Source: Mycobacterium kyorinense
Lineage (GTDB): Bacteria > Actinomycetota > Actinomycetes > Mycobacteriales > Mycobacteriaceae
Assembly: GCF_002101735.1 (NCBI RefSeq)
Contig: NZ_LQPE01000172.1
Span: forward strand, 62,001-126,000
Direction: 5' to 3'
Length of the DNA: 64,000 bases
In this document: one piece after another, positions 39,542-48,792 of the stretch
Position numbering within the stretch: the stretch's first letter is position 1
Layout: each line of letters begins with the position of its first letter
The notes under the pieces: generated by a model
Told to the model about the DNA's origin: nothing
Databases searched by the model: none
What the model saw: only the letters and a program-made list of their open reading frames with translations
Program-made: the position numbers and the translations under genes

Positions 39542-41839
39542 ATGGCTTATCCGGTACTGGCGACTTACCGGTTGCAGCTGCGCGGCGCGTCGAGCGGGTT
39601 CGCGTTCACGTTCGCCGACGCAGAGGACCTGCTGGATTACCTCGACGAGCTCGGGGTGTCCCACGTCTACCTGTCGCCGATCATGACCGCGGTCAGCGGG
39701 TCCACCCACGGTTACGACGTCACCGATCCGACCACCGTGTCGGCAGAACTCGGCGGCGCCGAAGGCCTGGCCCGGCTGTCCGCGGCGGCGCGCGCCCGCG
39801 GCATGGGCTTGGTCGTCGACATCGTGCCCAACCACGTCGGCATCGACAAACCACAACAGAACCCGTGGTGGTGGGACGTGTTGCGGCACGGCCGCTCGTC
39901 GGCTTACGCGTCGTTCTTCGACATCGACTGGGATCTCGGTGACGGCCGAATCATCTTGCCGGTGTTGGGTTCCGACGACGATGCGGCCGACCTGACCGTC
40001 GACGGCGAGCTGCTGCGACTCGGCGACCTGGCGTTCCCGATCGCCCCCGGCACGGGCACCGGTACCGGCCCCGAGGTGCACGACCGCCAGCACTACCGGC
40101 TGGTCGGGTGGCGCAACGGAGTATGCGGCTACCGCCGGTTCTTCTCGATCACCTCGCTGGCCGGCCTGCGCCAAGAAGACCGCGCGGTGTTCGACGCCTG
40201 GCACGCCGAGGTGGCCCGCTGGGTGGCGGACGGGCTCGTCGACGGCATTCGGATCGACCACCCCGACGGATTGTCCGATCCGAGCGGCTATTTGAACTGG
40301 CTGCGGCAGCTGCTGGGCCCGCGGCCGTGGATCGTGATCGAGAAGATCCTAGCCGCCGACGAGGCACTGGAGCCGACGCTGCCGGTGGCCGGCACCACCG
40401 GCTACGACGTGTTGCGGGAAATCGGCGGGCTTTTCGTCGACCCCGCCGGGGCGCCGGCTTTGACGGCATTGTTCGAATCTGCCGGCGTCGACTACCACGC
40501 GATGCCGGCGCTGCTGGGTGAACTCAAGGGCGTCGCGGCAACGGTCACGCTGGCCAGCGAGCTGGCCCGGCTGCGTCGCAGCATCGTCGCGGCCGCGGGC
40601 GCCGACCATCCGCTGCTGCCCGACGCGGTGGCGGCGCTGCTCGGCCACGTCGGCGTATACCGCAGCGACTACCGCGGGCTGGCCGCTTTGTTGCCGGCCG
40701 CCATGGCCGAAACCCAGCCCGGTGCACCGGAACTCGGTCCGCCGCTGCAGCTGATCGCCGCCGCGCTGGCCGATGGCGGCGAGCCGGCGGTGCGGCTGCA
40801 GCAGCTGTGCGGCGCGGTGACGGCCAAGGCGGTCGAGGACTGCCTGTTCTACCGCGACGCTCGGCTGGTGTCGCTCAACGAGGTCGGCGGCGACCCGCAG
40901 CGGTTCGGCGTCGGCGCGGCCGAGTTCCACCACAGCGCCGCCACCCGGGCCCGGCTGTGGCCGCAGACCATGTCGACGCTGACCACCCATGACACCAAAC
41001 GCGGCGAGGACGTCCGCGCGCGCATCGGTGTGCTCTCGCAGGTGCCGTCACTGTGGGCCGAATTCGTCGCCCGCTGGGAAACCAGGACGCCCTCCCCCGA
41101 CCCGGCGACCGGGTTGTTCTTGTGGCAAAACATCTTCGGGGTGTGGCCAGTGGACGGCGAGGTCACCGCGGAGCTGCGCGAGCGGCTGCACGGCTACGCC
41201 GAAAAGGCGATCCGCGAGGCGGCCTGGCACACCGCCTGGCACGATCCGGACAGCGACTTCGAGGGCGCGGTTCACCACTGGCTCGACACGGTGCTGGACG
41301 GGCCGGCGGCCCGCGAGCTGACCAGCCTGGTGGCCCAGCTGAATTCGCATGCCGAAAGCGACGCGCTGGGCCAGAAGCTGCTGGCATTGACCGTTCCCGG
41401 CGTCCCGGACATCTACCAGGGCACCGAGCTCTGGGACGACAGCCTGGTCGACCCGGACAACCGCCGCCCGGTCGACTACACCGCGCGCCGCGAGGCACTG
41501 AAAACGTTGCAGCATCCCAAAATTCGGGTGGTCGCGGCCGCACTGCGGCTGCGGCGCGCCCGACCGGACACCTTCCTGGAGGGTGGTTACCACCCGGTGC
41601 TCGCCGCCGGCGCGGCAGCCGATCACGTTGTGGCGTTCCGGCGCGGCGACGACGTCCTGGTCGCGGTCACCCGGTGGACTTTCCGGCTCGAAGACACGGG
41701 CTGGGGCGACACCGTCGTGCCGCTGCCCGCGGGCTCGTGGACCGACACGCTGACAGCTAAGCGCTGGAGCGGATCGACGCCGGCCGCCGAGTTGTTCGCC
41801 GAGCTGCCGGTCGTATTGCTGGAACGTGCCGATGACTGA
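39542..41839 (+). CDS. treY: Maltooligosyltrehalose synthase
   Basis: TreY rearranges the reducing-end alpha-1,4 bond of maltooligosaccharides to alpha-1,1, giving maltooligosyltrehalose. The 765-residue GH13 protein starts YPVLATYRLQLRGASSGFAF and has VVDIVPNHVGIDKPQQNPWWWDVL, DGIRIDHPDGLSDP (nucleophile), VIEKILAADEAL (acid/base) and TLTTHDTKRGEDVRAR. Its 3' end overlaps treZ by 8 bp. Confidence 0.97.
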   Translation: MAYPVLATYRLQLRGASSGFAFTFADAEDLLDYLDELGVSHVYLSPIMTAVSGSTHGYDVTDPTTVSAELGGAEGLARLSAAARARGMGLVVDIVPNHVGIDKPQQNPWWWDVLRHGRSSAYASFFDIDWDLGDGRIILPVLGSDDDAADLTVDGELLRLGDLAFPIAPGTGTGTGPEVHDRQHYRLVGWRNGVCGYRRFFSITSLAGLRQEDRAVFDAWHAEVARWVADGLVDGIRIDHPDGLSDPSGYLNWLRQLLGPRPWIVIEKILAADEALEPTLPVAGTTGYDVLREIGGLFVDPAGAPALTALFESAGVDYHAMPALLGELKGVAATVTLASELARLRRSIVAAAGADHPLLPDAVAALLGHVGVYRSDYRGLAALLPAAMAETQPGAPELGPPLQLIAAALADGGEPAVRLQQLCGAVTAKAVEDCLFYRDARLVSLNEVGGDPQRFGVGAAEFHHSAATRARLWPQTMSTLTTHDTKRGEDVRARIGVLSQVPSLWAEFVARWETRTPSPDPATGLFLWQNIFGVWPVDGEVTAELRERLHGYAEKAIREAAWHTAWHDPDSDFEGAVHHWLDTVLDGPAARELTSLVAQLNSHAESDALGQKLLALTVPGVPDIYQGTELWDDSLVDPDNRRPVDYTARREALKTLQHPKIRVVAAALRLRRARPDTFLEGGYHPVLAAGAAADHVVAFRRGDDVLVAVTRWTFRLEDTGWGDTVVPLPAGSWTDTLTAKRWSGSTPAAELFAELPVVLLERADD

Positions 41840-43553
41840 ATTCGCGGTCTGGGCACCGAAGCCCGAACGGGTGCGCCTTGACGTCGACGGCACGGTGCAC
41901 CCGATGACCCGCTCGGCCGACGGGTGGTGGCACGCCACCGTCGACACCGCGCCCGACGCCCGCTACGGCTACCTGCTCGACGACGACCCCACGGTGCTGC
42001 CGGACCCGCGCTCGGCCCGCCAGCCCGACGGCGTGCACGAGCGGTCGCAACTGTGGGACCCCTCGGCCGCGGCCTGGAGGGACGGCGACTGGGCCGGGCG
42101 GTCCGTCGAGGGCGCGGTGATCTACGAACTGCACCTCGGAACCTTCACTCCCGCAGGCACGTTCGACTCAGCCGTCGAAAAGCTGGACTACTTGGTCGAT
42201 CTCGGAGTCGACTTCGTCGAACTGATGCCGGTCAACGCGTTCTCCGGCACGCACGGCTGGGGATACGACGGGGTGCTGTGGTATGCGGTGCACGAGCCCT
42301 ACGGCGGCCCCGACGGGCTGGTGCGGTTCGTCGACGCCTGCCATCGCCGCGGCCTCGGGGTGTTGATCGACGCGGTGTTCAACCACCTCGGGCCGTCGGG
42401 TAACTACCTGCCGCGGTTCGGCCCGTATCTGTCGTCGGGCAGCAACCCGTGGGGCGAGGGCATCAACATCGCCGACGCGGACTCCGACGAGGTGCGCCGC
42501 TACATCATCGGCTGTGCGCTGCGCTGGATGCGCGACTTCCACGCCGACGGGCTGCGGCTCGACGCGGTTCATGCACTGGTGGATACCACCGCGATCCACA
42601 TCCTCGAGGAGCTCGCAGCCGAAACCGATGCGCTCGCAGCGCAACTCGGCCGGCCGCTGTCGCTGGTCGCCGAAAGCGACCTCAACGACCCGCGGCTGAT
42701 CACGCCCCGCGACCAAGGCGGTTACGGGCTCACCGCGCAGTGGGACGACGACATCCACCACGCCATCCACACCGCGGTTTCCGGCGAACGGCAGGGCTAC
42801 TACGCCGATTTCGGCTCCATGGCCACCTTGGCCAAGACACTACGTAACGGTTTCTTCCACGCCGGCACCTATTCGTCGTTCCGGCGCCGCCGCCACGGCC
42901 GGCCACTGGACACGTCGAAGATTCCGGCCACCCGGCTGCTGGCCTACAGCTGCACGCATGACCAAGTCGGCAACCGGGCTCTCGGGGATCGCCCGTCGCA
43001 GAACCTCTCCCCCGGCCAACTCGCCGTCAAAGCGGCTCTGGTGCTCGGGTCTCCGTACACCGCAATGCTTTTCATGGGTGAGGAGTGGGGTGCGTCAACC
43101 CCGTTCCAGTTCTTCAGCTCGCATCCCGAGCCGGAGCTGGCCCGCGCGACCGCCGAGGGCCGCAAGAAGGAGTTCGCCGAGCACGGCTGGGCCGCCGACG
43201 ACATCCCCGACCCGCAGGATCCGCAGACCTTCCGGCGCTCCAAGCTGGACTGGGGCGAGGTCGAGACCGTCGACCATGCGCGCCTGCTCGAGGTCTACCG
43301 AGAACTGATGACGTTGCGGCGCAAGGAATCCGACCTAGCCGATCCGTGGCTGGCCGACCTGACCATCGACTACGACGAAGACCAGCGCTGGATCGTGCTG
43401 CGGCGCGGCCGGTTCGCCATCGCCTGCAACCTCGACGCCGACGCGGCGCAGGTTCCGGTCACCGGTGAGGTGGTGCTGGCCTGGGACCCACCGCACGTCG
43501 GCGACACCTCGACCGAACTGCCCGGGCATTCGTTCGCGATCCTGCGTGCCTAA
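41832..43553 (+). CDS. treZ: Maltooligosyltrehalose trehalohydrolase
   Basis: TreZ releases trehalose from maltooligosyltrehalose. The 573-residue protein has an N-terminal beta domain (TEFAVWAPKPERVRLDVDG) and a GH13 barrel with HLGTFTPAGTFDSA, GVLIDAVFNHLGPSGNYL, DGLRLDAVHALVDTTA (nucleophile), SLVAESDLNDPRL (acid/base) and SCTHDQVGNRALGDRP. The ATG at 41832 lies inside the treY overlap. Last gene of the trehalose operon; a 12-bp stem follows. Confidence 0.97.
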   Translation: MTEFAVWAPKPERVRLDVDGTVHPMTRSADGWWHATVDTAPDARYGYLLDDDPTVLPDPRSARQPDGVHERSQLWDPSAAAWRDGDWAGRSVEGAVIYELHLGTFTPAGTFDSAVEKLDYLVDLGVDFVELMPVNAFSGTHGWGYDGVLWYAVHEPYGGPDGLVRFVDACHRRGLGVLIDAVFNHLGPSGNYLPRFGPYLSSGSNPWGEGINIADADSDEVRRYIIGCALRWMRDFHADGLRLDAVHALVDTTAIHILEELAAETDALAAQLGRPLSLVAESDLNDPRLITPRDQGGYGLTAQWDDDIHHAIHTAVSGERQGYYADFGSMATLAKTLRNGFFHAGTYSSFRRRRHGRPLDTSKIPATRLLAYSCTHDQVGNRALGDRPSQNLSPGQLAVKAALVLGSPYTAMLFMGEEWGASTPFQFFSSHPEPELARATAEGRKKEFAEHGWAADDIPDPQDPQTFRRSKLDWGEVETVDHARLLEVYRELMTLRRKESDLADPWLADLTIDYDEDQRWIVLRRGRFAIACNLDADAAQVPVTGEVVLAWDPPHVGDTSTELPGHSFAILRA

Positions 43554-43617
43554 CCGCGAGCGTGCGTGTTTGCACGCCGAAACGCCGCAAATCGTGTGCA
43601 ACTGTGCACGCTCGCGG
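43554..43617. terminator. 12-bp inverted repeat between convergent treZ and ilvA
   Basis: CCGCGAGCGTGC (43554-43565) and GCACGCTCGCGG (43606-43617) are perfectly complementary around a 40-base loop. The loop has further partial dyads (GTTTGCAC, GTGTGCAAC). Its position 1 base after the treZ stop and 12 before the ilvA stop suits a bidirectional terminator. Similar sequences recur, as I recall, between convergent mycobacterial genes. Confidence 0.6.
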
Positions 43618-43628
43618 CCAGGTGCCGG

Positions 43629-44918
43629 CTACAACAAATAGCGGTAGGCCGGCGAGCCCGGCTCGAGCGCCTCGACGTGAATCTCGGTGGCCCGCATGCG
43701 CTCGAGCAGCCCGTCCAGGTCCGCGGCCGACCCCAGCTCGATGCCGACCAGCGCTTCGCCGGTCTCCCGGTTGTTGCGCTTGACGTACTCGAACAGCGTG
43801 ATGTCGTCGTTGGGTCCGAGCACGTCGTCGAGGAATCGGCGCAGTGCGCCCGGCTCCTGCGGGAAGTCGACGAGGAAGTAGTGCTTGAGCCCGAGATGAA
43901 CCAGCGAGCGCTCCAGCACTTCCCCGTAGCGAGACACGTCGTTGTTGCCGCCCGAAATCAGGCACACCACAGTCGAATCCGGCTCGACGTCGGTCTCCAG
44001 CAGGCCAGCCACCGACAGCGCGCCGGCCGGCTCGGCGATGATGCCCTCGTGCTGATACAGGTCGAGCATCGCGGTGCAGACCGCGCCCTCGTCGACCGCC
44101 GTGATCGACACCATGTCCCCGGCGGCGGCCAGCGCCGCATACGTCAGGGTGCCGGCCCGGTTGACGGCGGCGCCGTCGACGAACTGGTCGACATAGTCCA
44201 GCGTCACCGGCTCCCCCGCGGCCAGCGCGGCCATCATCGCCGCCGCGCCCGCCGGTTCGACGCCCAGCACTGACGTTTTCGTCGTCCGCTCCGCCAGATA
44301 GGTGGTGATACCCGCGATGCAGCCGCCGCCGCCCACCGGGACCACCACCAGATCCGGCTCGCCGCCGAGCTGGTCGAGCAGTTCGACCGCGATGGTGCCC
44401 TGCCCGGCGATGGTCCGCACGTCGTCGAACGGCGGCACCAGGGTGGCGCCGGTCCTGGCCACATCGTCGAGCGCAGCCTCGGCGGCCAGGTCGTAGGTCG
44501 TTCCGCCCACGATCAGCTCGATGAAATCCCCGCCGTGATAGCGGATGCGATCACGCTTCTGCTTGGGGGTCTTGGCCGGCACATAGACCCGCCCGTGGAT
44601 CCCCAACGCCCGGCACGCGAACGCGAAGCCCTGGGCGTGGTTGCCGGCCGACGAACACACCACGCCCGCGGCGACCTCCTCCGGCGACAGCTGCACTAGC
44701 AGGTTGTAGGCACCGCGCAGCTTGTACGAACGAACCGACTGCAGGTCTTCTCGTTTGAGGTAGACCCGGGCGCCGGTCATCGCCGACAGCCGGTCACAGA
44801 GCTGCAGCGGTGTCGGTGTGACCACGCCGGCAATCCGGTCAGCCGCCGCGTCGATGTCGGCCGCGGTCAACGGCCCGGTGACCTGGGTGCTCGGCGTCTG
44901 GCTCGGTTCGGCGGACAC
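43629..44918 (-). CDS. ilvA: Threonine dehydratase (biosynthetic)
   Basis: IlvA deaminates threonine to 2-oxobutyrate, the first step to isoleucine. The 429-residue PLP enzyme has the lysine motif KREDLQSVRSYKLRGAYNLL, CSSAGNHAQGFAFA, PVGGGGCIAGI and a serine-rich cofactor loop CLISGGNND. One C-terminal ACT-like regulatory domain (about residues 340-429, HYFLVDFPQEPGALRRFLD) fits feedback control by isoleucine. The start at 44918 gives a short polar N-terminal extension. Confidence 0.95.
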   Translation of the reverse strand: MSAEPSQTPSTQVTGPLTAADIDAAADRIAGVVTPTPLQLCDRLSAMTGARVYLKREDLQSVRSYKLRGAYNLLVQLSPEEVAAGVVCSSAGNHAQGFAFACRALGIHGRVYVPAKTPKQKRDRIRYHGGDFIELIVGGTTYDLAAEAALDDVARTGATLVPPFDDVRTIAGQGTIAVELLDQLGGEPDLVVVPVGGGGCIAGITTYLAERTTKTSVLGVEPAGAAAMMAALAAGEPVTLDYVDQFVDGAAVNRAGTLTYAALAAAGDMVSITAVDEGAVCTAMLDLYQHEGIIAEPAGALSVAGLLETDVEPDSTVVCLISGGNNDVSRYGEVLERSLVHLGLKHYFLVDFPQEPGALRRFLDDVLGPNDDITLFEYVKRNNRETGEALVGIELGSAADLDGLLERMRATEIHVEALEPGSPAYRYLL

Positions 44919-44946
44919 CGATCAATGGTGCCACCCAACAGGCAGT

Positions 44947-45384
44947 TCAGTGCACAGGGGTCAGCACAAACACCGGAATTTGCCGGTCGGTTTTGGCCTG
45001 GTATTTGGCGTAGTCCGGCCACACCTCGACGGCCCGCTCCCACCAGACGGCTTTCTCGTCGCCGAAGACCTCGCGCGCCTCGTAGTCACCGCTGACCGGG
45101 CCGTCCTGCAACTCGACCCGTGGGTTCTTCTTGACGTTGTAGTACCAGACCGGGTTCTTCGGCGCGCCACCCAGCGACGCGACGATGGCGTACTCGCCGT
45201 TGTGCTCGACCCGCATCAGCGGCGTCTTGCGTAGTTTGCCAGTCTTCGCTCCGACGGTGGTCAGCAGTATGACGGGCTTTCCCTGCATCTCGGTGCCCTC
45301 GGTCCCGCCGGAGGCGGCGTACTTCTCGGCCTGCTCGCGCGACCAGTCCAGTGGGCTCGGGGCGTACTCACCTGATAGCGGCAT
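44947..45384 (-). CDS. Ddn/F420-type nitroreductase family protein (Rv1558 homologue)
   Basis: This 145-residue protein has the family pattern GKPVILLTTVGAKTGKLRKTP, the core LMRVEHNGEYAIVASLGGAP and PVWYYNVKKNPRVELQDG, followed by AREVFGDEKAVWWERAVEVWPDYAKYQAKT. These place it among deazaflavin-dependent (F420H2) reductases related to Ddn. Substrate is unknown. It is a paralogue of the gene at 16605, sharing only the general fold motifs. Confidence 0.88.
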   Translation of the reverse strand: MPLSGEYAPSPLDWSREQAEKYAASGGTEGTEMQGKPVILLTTVGAKTGKLRKTPLMRVEHNGEYAIVASLGGAPKNPVWYYNVKKNPRVELQDGPVSGDYEAREVFGDEKAVWWERAVEVWPDYAKYQAKTDRQIPVFVLTPVH

Positions 45385-45460
45385 ACCCCCACCTTAGAAG
45401 GTGGGGAATCGAGGGCTGCCTGATCGGGAGTTTCGCTTGGCCGAAACCCTGTGTACTCGG

Positions 45461-45466
45461 TATCCT
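45461..45466 (+). promoter_or_regulatory. -10 box of a likely leaderless promoter
   Basis: TATCCT ends 7 bases before the GTG at 45474, consistent with leaderless transcription of the small membrane gene. Confidence 0.45.
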
Positions 45467-45473
45467 GAACTTT

Positions 45474-45665
45474 GTGACAGCGCCGCAACCCGTACTGCTC
45501 GCCGGTGTGCCGTGGCCGCGCTACAAGCTGGTCGCGCTGCTTGCCGGCCTGGTCACCTTCCTGATCGTCGGGCTGCTGACCACCAGTGCCGCGCCGTCGG
45601 TGCTGACCGCCGCGGCGGTGGCCGTGGTGTCCGGGCTCACATTCAAGACGCTCTCCCGCAACTAA
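45474..45665 (+). CDS. Small two-helix membrane protein
   Basis: This 63-residue protein has two hydrophobic helices (about residues 15-35 and 38-57) and a short basic end (TFKTLSRN). The GTG start is supported by the -10 box 7 bases upstream. Its stop overlaps the fadD11 stop by 4 bp, tail to tail. Function unknown. Confidence 0.65.
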   Translation: MTAPQPVLLAGVPWPRYKLVALLAGLVTFLIVGLLTTSAAPSVLTAAAVAVVSGLTFKTLSRN

Positions 45666-47485
45666 GCCGGTTGCGCCGTCGTGGCGGCCTTGGGTTCGTG
45701 TACGTCGGGTCCCGGCTCGCTCGCGTAAAGCTCGTCGATTTCGGCGGCGTACTTCTCCGCGATCGGGCGCCGTTTGAGCTTCATGGTCAGCGTCATCTCG
45801 TCGCCGCCGGGCTCCCACAACGTGGGCAGCACCCGGAAACGCTTGATCTGCTCGACCCGCGACAGTTTGGCGTTGCCCTCGGCCACTCCCGCCGCAATCC
45901 GCGCAATCACTTCCGGGTCGGCCGCCAACGCCGCGGCCGAGGGGTCGAGACCGTGCTGGGCGGCGTAGGGCGCCACCGAGTCGGCGTCGAACACCAGTAA
46001 CGCGGTGTTGAACGGCCTCCCGTCACCGATCGTGACCATCGCACCGATCATCGGGCAAGCCGCCATGATCGCGTTCTCGATGTTGGCCGGCGACATGTTC
46101 TTGCCGGCCGCATTGATGATCAGTTCCTTTTTGCGGTCGACCACCCGTAGGTAGCCGTCGGCGTCGATGTCGAGAATGTCGCCGGTGTGCAGCCAGCCGT
46201 CGGCGTCGATCGCTTCGGCGGTCTTGGCCGGCTCCTTGCGATAGCCCTTCATCACCAGCGGCCCGCGAACCAGGAACTCGCCGTCGTCGGCGATCTTGCT
46301 CTCCAGCCCCGGCAGCAGCTTGCCCACCGTGCCCAGGCGTCCCTCGCGTGGATGGACCACGCTGGCAACGCAACTGAGCTCCGACATCCCCCACACCTCG
46401 GAGATCGGGATACCGATGCCGGCGAAGAAGCCGAGGGTTTCCCTGGGGATCGGGGCCGCCCCGGACACCGCCCACCGCAACTGGTCCAGCCCCAGCCTGG
46501 CGCGCAGCTTGGACAGCACCAACTCGTCGGCCGTCGCCCATTCCGCCGCCACGTCATCGGGTACCGGCTCGCCGGCGATCAACGCCTCGGCGCGTTTCCC
46601 GGCGAGCGCCAGCGCCCACTGCAACGCGAGACGGCGCTCCTCGTCCGGCTCGTTTGCCACCGCGAATTCGATCGCGGCCTTGAGCTTTTCCCAAACACGG
46701 GGCACCGCGCCCCAAATGGTGGGCCGCACATCGGGCAACGCAGCCGCGATGGCACGGGCGTCGGACACCACCGTTACCTGCGTTCCGAAGACTTCCTGGT
46801 TGTACAACGCCATCATCCGGTCGGCGATGTGCGCCGAGGGCAGAAAAGAGGTTATCCGGTCCCCGAATTCGACACCGAGAACGGCATCGAGTGCTTCGGC
46901 CTCGAACAGCAGGTTGGCTTGCGTCATCTCCACACCTTTGGGGTTGCCGGTGGTTCCCGAGGTGTAGATGAGGGTGACGACATCGTCGGGTTGTACTGCC
47001 CGCCAAGTGGATTCGAAGTCGAAGTCGTCGCTGGCGGCGGCATGCAGATCGTCCACCGACAGCGTTCCCGGCGGCGAACCGTCAATGCAGACAATGTGCT
47101 CGATCGGCGCGCCGCTGGCGCGGATCCGGTCGACGTATCGGGCCTCGCACATCACCACCTTGGTGCCCGCATTGTCGAACAGGTAGGTCAGTTGCTCGGC
47201 GGGCAGCGTGTTGTAGACCGAGAACGACGTGGCGCCGACGTGCTGTGCGCCCACCTCGAGCGGGTAGAACTCGATCCGGTTGGCCATCATCAGCGAGACG
47301 GTGTCGCCGCGACGCACCCCGAGCCCGGCCAGCCCCGCCGCGACCCGGCGCACCTGCGCCGCGTATTCGCGCCAGCTCAACGTCGCAGTGTCGCCGGGCG
47401 TGCGCAGCGCCACGGCGTCCGGATCGATCGCCGCAGTGCGCTGGAATGCTGCGGGCAAGGTGCGCGGCCGCTCGGCTGTCGTCAT
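45662..47485 (-). CDS. fadD11: Long-chain fatty acyl-CoA/AMP ligase
   Basis: This 607-residue ANL-superfamily enzyme activates fatty acids via acyl-AMP. It has the P-loop TLIYTSGTTGNPKGVEMT, FLPSAHIADRMMALY, EVWGMSELSC, and the hinge region HTGDILDIDADGYLRVVDRKKELIINAAGKNMSP. The C-terminal lysine for adenylation lies in LTMKLKRRPIAEKY. Position matches fadD11 of M. tuberculosis, which I recall with an adjacent fragment named fadD11.1; here the frame is single and complete. Confidence 0.92.
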   Translation of the reverse strand: MTTAERPRTLPAAFQRTAAIDPDAVALRTPGDTATLSWREYAAQVRRVAAGLAGLGVRRGDTVSLMMANRIEFYPLEVGAQHVGATSFSVYNTLPAEQLTYLFDNAGTKVVMCEARYVDRIRASGAPIEHIVCIDGSPPGTLSVDDLHAAASDDFDFESTWRAVQPDDVVTLIYTSGTTGNPKGVEMTQANLLFEAEALDAVLGVEFGDRITSFLPSAHIADRMMALYNQEVFGTQVTVVSDARAIAAALPDVRPTIWGAVPRVWEKLKAAIEFAVANEPDEERRLALQWALALAGKRAEALIAGEPVPDDVAAEWATADELVLSKLRARLGLDQLRWAVSGAAPIPRETLGFFAGIGIPISEVWGMSELSCVASVVHPREGRLGTVGKLLPGLESKIADDGEFLVRGPLVMKGYRKEPAKTAEAIDADGWLHTGDILDIDADGYLRVVDRKKELIINAAGKNMSPANIENAIMAACPMIGAMVTIGDGRPFNTALLVFDADSVAPYAAQHGLDPSAAALAADPEVIARIAAGVAEGNAKLSRVEQIKRFRVLPTLWEPGGDEMTLTMKLKRRPIAEKYAAEIDELYASEPGPDVHEPKAATTAQPA

Positions 47486-47540
47486 TGCAATCTCCTTTGC
47501 TACCTACCCGATCAGAGCACAAAGTCGATCGGCGCAGGAG

Positions 47541-47546
47541 TAGGTT
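47541..47546 (+). promoter_or_regulatory. -10 box of a likely leaderless amidohydrolase promoter
   Basis: TAGGTT ends 7 bases before the ATG at 47554, in the divergent interval with fadD11. Confidence 0.45.
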
Positions 47547-47553
47547 CGCCGAC

Positions 47554-48792
47554 ATGGCGGCGACGCTGATCACCGGCGCGAACGTGTGGGACGGGGTCTC
47601 GGCGTCCGCCACTCCGCGGCACGTGCTCGTCGTCGACGGCCGGATCCGACGGGTCGGCGACGCGCTCGAGGCGCCGGCCGATGCGCGGGTGGTCGACCTG
47701 TCCGGCCACACGGTGACGCCGGGGTTCATCGATTGCCATACCCATGTGATGGTGGCGCCGCCGTTGGGCCCGCACCTGGCCGCCCGCTCGAGCACCGCGA
47801 AGGCGCTGATGTCGCTGCCGGTATTGCGGGCCTTGCTGAGCAACGGGTTCACCACTATCCGCGACTTGGGTTGCGGCGACGTCGACTACCCGACGATTGA
47901 CCTGCGCGACGCGGTTGCGGCCCGTCTGGTCGAGGGGCCGCGGATGGTGGTGGCGCCGCACATGATTTCCGCGCGCGGCGGGCACGGTGACTTCAGCGGA
48001 TTCCTCGCCGACGAATATCAGGGCGACGCGCGGCCATTGCAGTTGGCGGCGGCCGACGGTGGTGACGAGATCCGCTCCCGGGTGCGGCAGGAGATCCGGG
48101 CCGGTGCCGACTGGATCAAGTTCGCGGCGACCGGCGGCTTCGCGTCGCCGTCGGACGATCCCGGCCACGCCACCTACAGCCAGGAGGAGATCGACGTCCT
48201 GGTCGCCACGGCCACCGACCTCGATATTCCGGTCACCCCGCACAGCTACGGCGACGAAGGCATCCAGCGCGCCGTGCGCGCCGGCGTGCGCAGTATCGAG
48301 CACGGCAACCTCGCCTCCGCCGAGACGTTGCGAATGATGGAGGACGCCGGGGTTTTCATGGTCCCGACGCAGTACGCGATCCTGTCCGGCGCGCGGCGCG
48401 GCGAAGACGACCCGTTGCTGGCCGGAGTGCCCGAGTACGCGCTGCGCAAGTTCCGGAAGTACCGCGGCCCGTTGCTGGATGCGGCCGAGCGGCTGGCCGC
48501 CAGCAACGTTCGCATCGCGTTCGGCACCGACGCGGGCATGTTTCCGCACCACGAGAATTGGCGTGAGTTCCCGGCGATGGTGTCCACCGGCATCAGCCCG
48601 CTGCGGGCGCTGCAGGCTGCCACCAGCGTTGCCGCCGAACTGCTCCGGCTCGACGACCTCGGCGTGATCGCCGAGGGCAAGATCGCCGATGTGATCGCGA
48701 TGCCCGGCGACCCGCTCGCCGACATCGAGGTCACCGGACAGGTGGACTTCGTGATGAAAGACGGTGTCATCTACAAGGGCAAGGCGGCATGA
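47554..48792 (+). CDS. Amidohydrolase-superfamily metal-dependent hydrolase
   Basis: This 412-residue protein has the binuclear-metal signature: GFIDCHTHVM (H-x-H), the candidate carboxylated lysine in ADWIKFAATGG, PHSYGDEGI and SIEHGNL (metal histidines), and AFGTDAGMFPHH (catalytic Asp). It resembles prolidase/imidazolonepropionase-like amidohydrolases. The substrate is unknown. The C-terminus (GKIADVIAMPGDPLADIE) is the family's typical end. It converges on the MerR gene with a 22-bp overlap. Confidence 0.88.
   Translation: MAATLITGANVWDGVSASATPRHVLVVDGRIRRVGDALEAPADARVVDLSGHTVTPGFIDCHTHVMVAPPLGPHLAARSSTAKALMSLPVLRALLSNGFTTIRDLGCGDVDYPTIDLRDAVAARLVEGPRMVVAPHMISARGGHGDFSGFLADEYQGDARPLQLAAADGGDEIRSRVRQEIRAGADWIKFAATGGFASPSDDPGHATYSQEEIDVLVATATDLDIPVTPHSYGDEGIQRAVRAGVRSIEHGNLASAETLRMMEDAGVFMVPTQYAILSGARRGEDDPLLAGVPEYALRKFRKYRGPLLDAAERLAASNVRIAFGTDAGMFPHHENWREFPAMVSTGISPLRALQAATSVAAELLRLDDLGVIAEGKIADVIAMPGDPLADIEVTGQVDFVMKDGVIYKGKAA

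Noticed and set aside
43554..43617. CRISPR-like repeat unit
   Set aside because: It is a single inverted repeat without regularly spaced copies; no CRISPR array or cas gene is present in the window.
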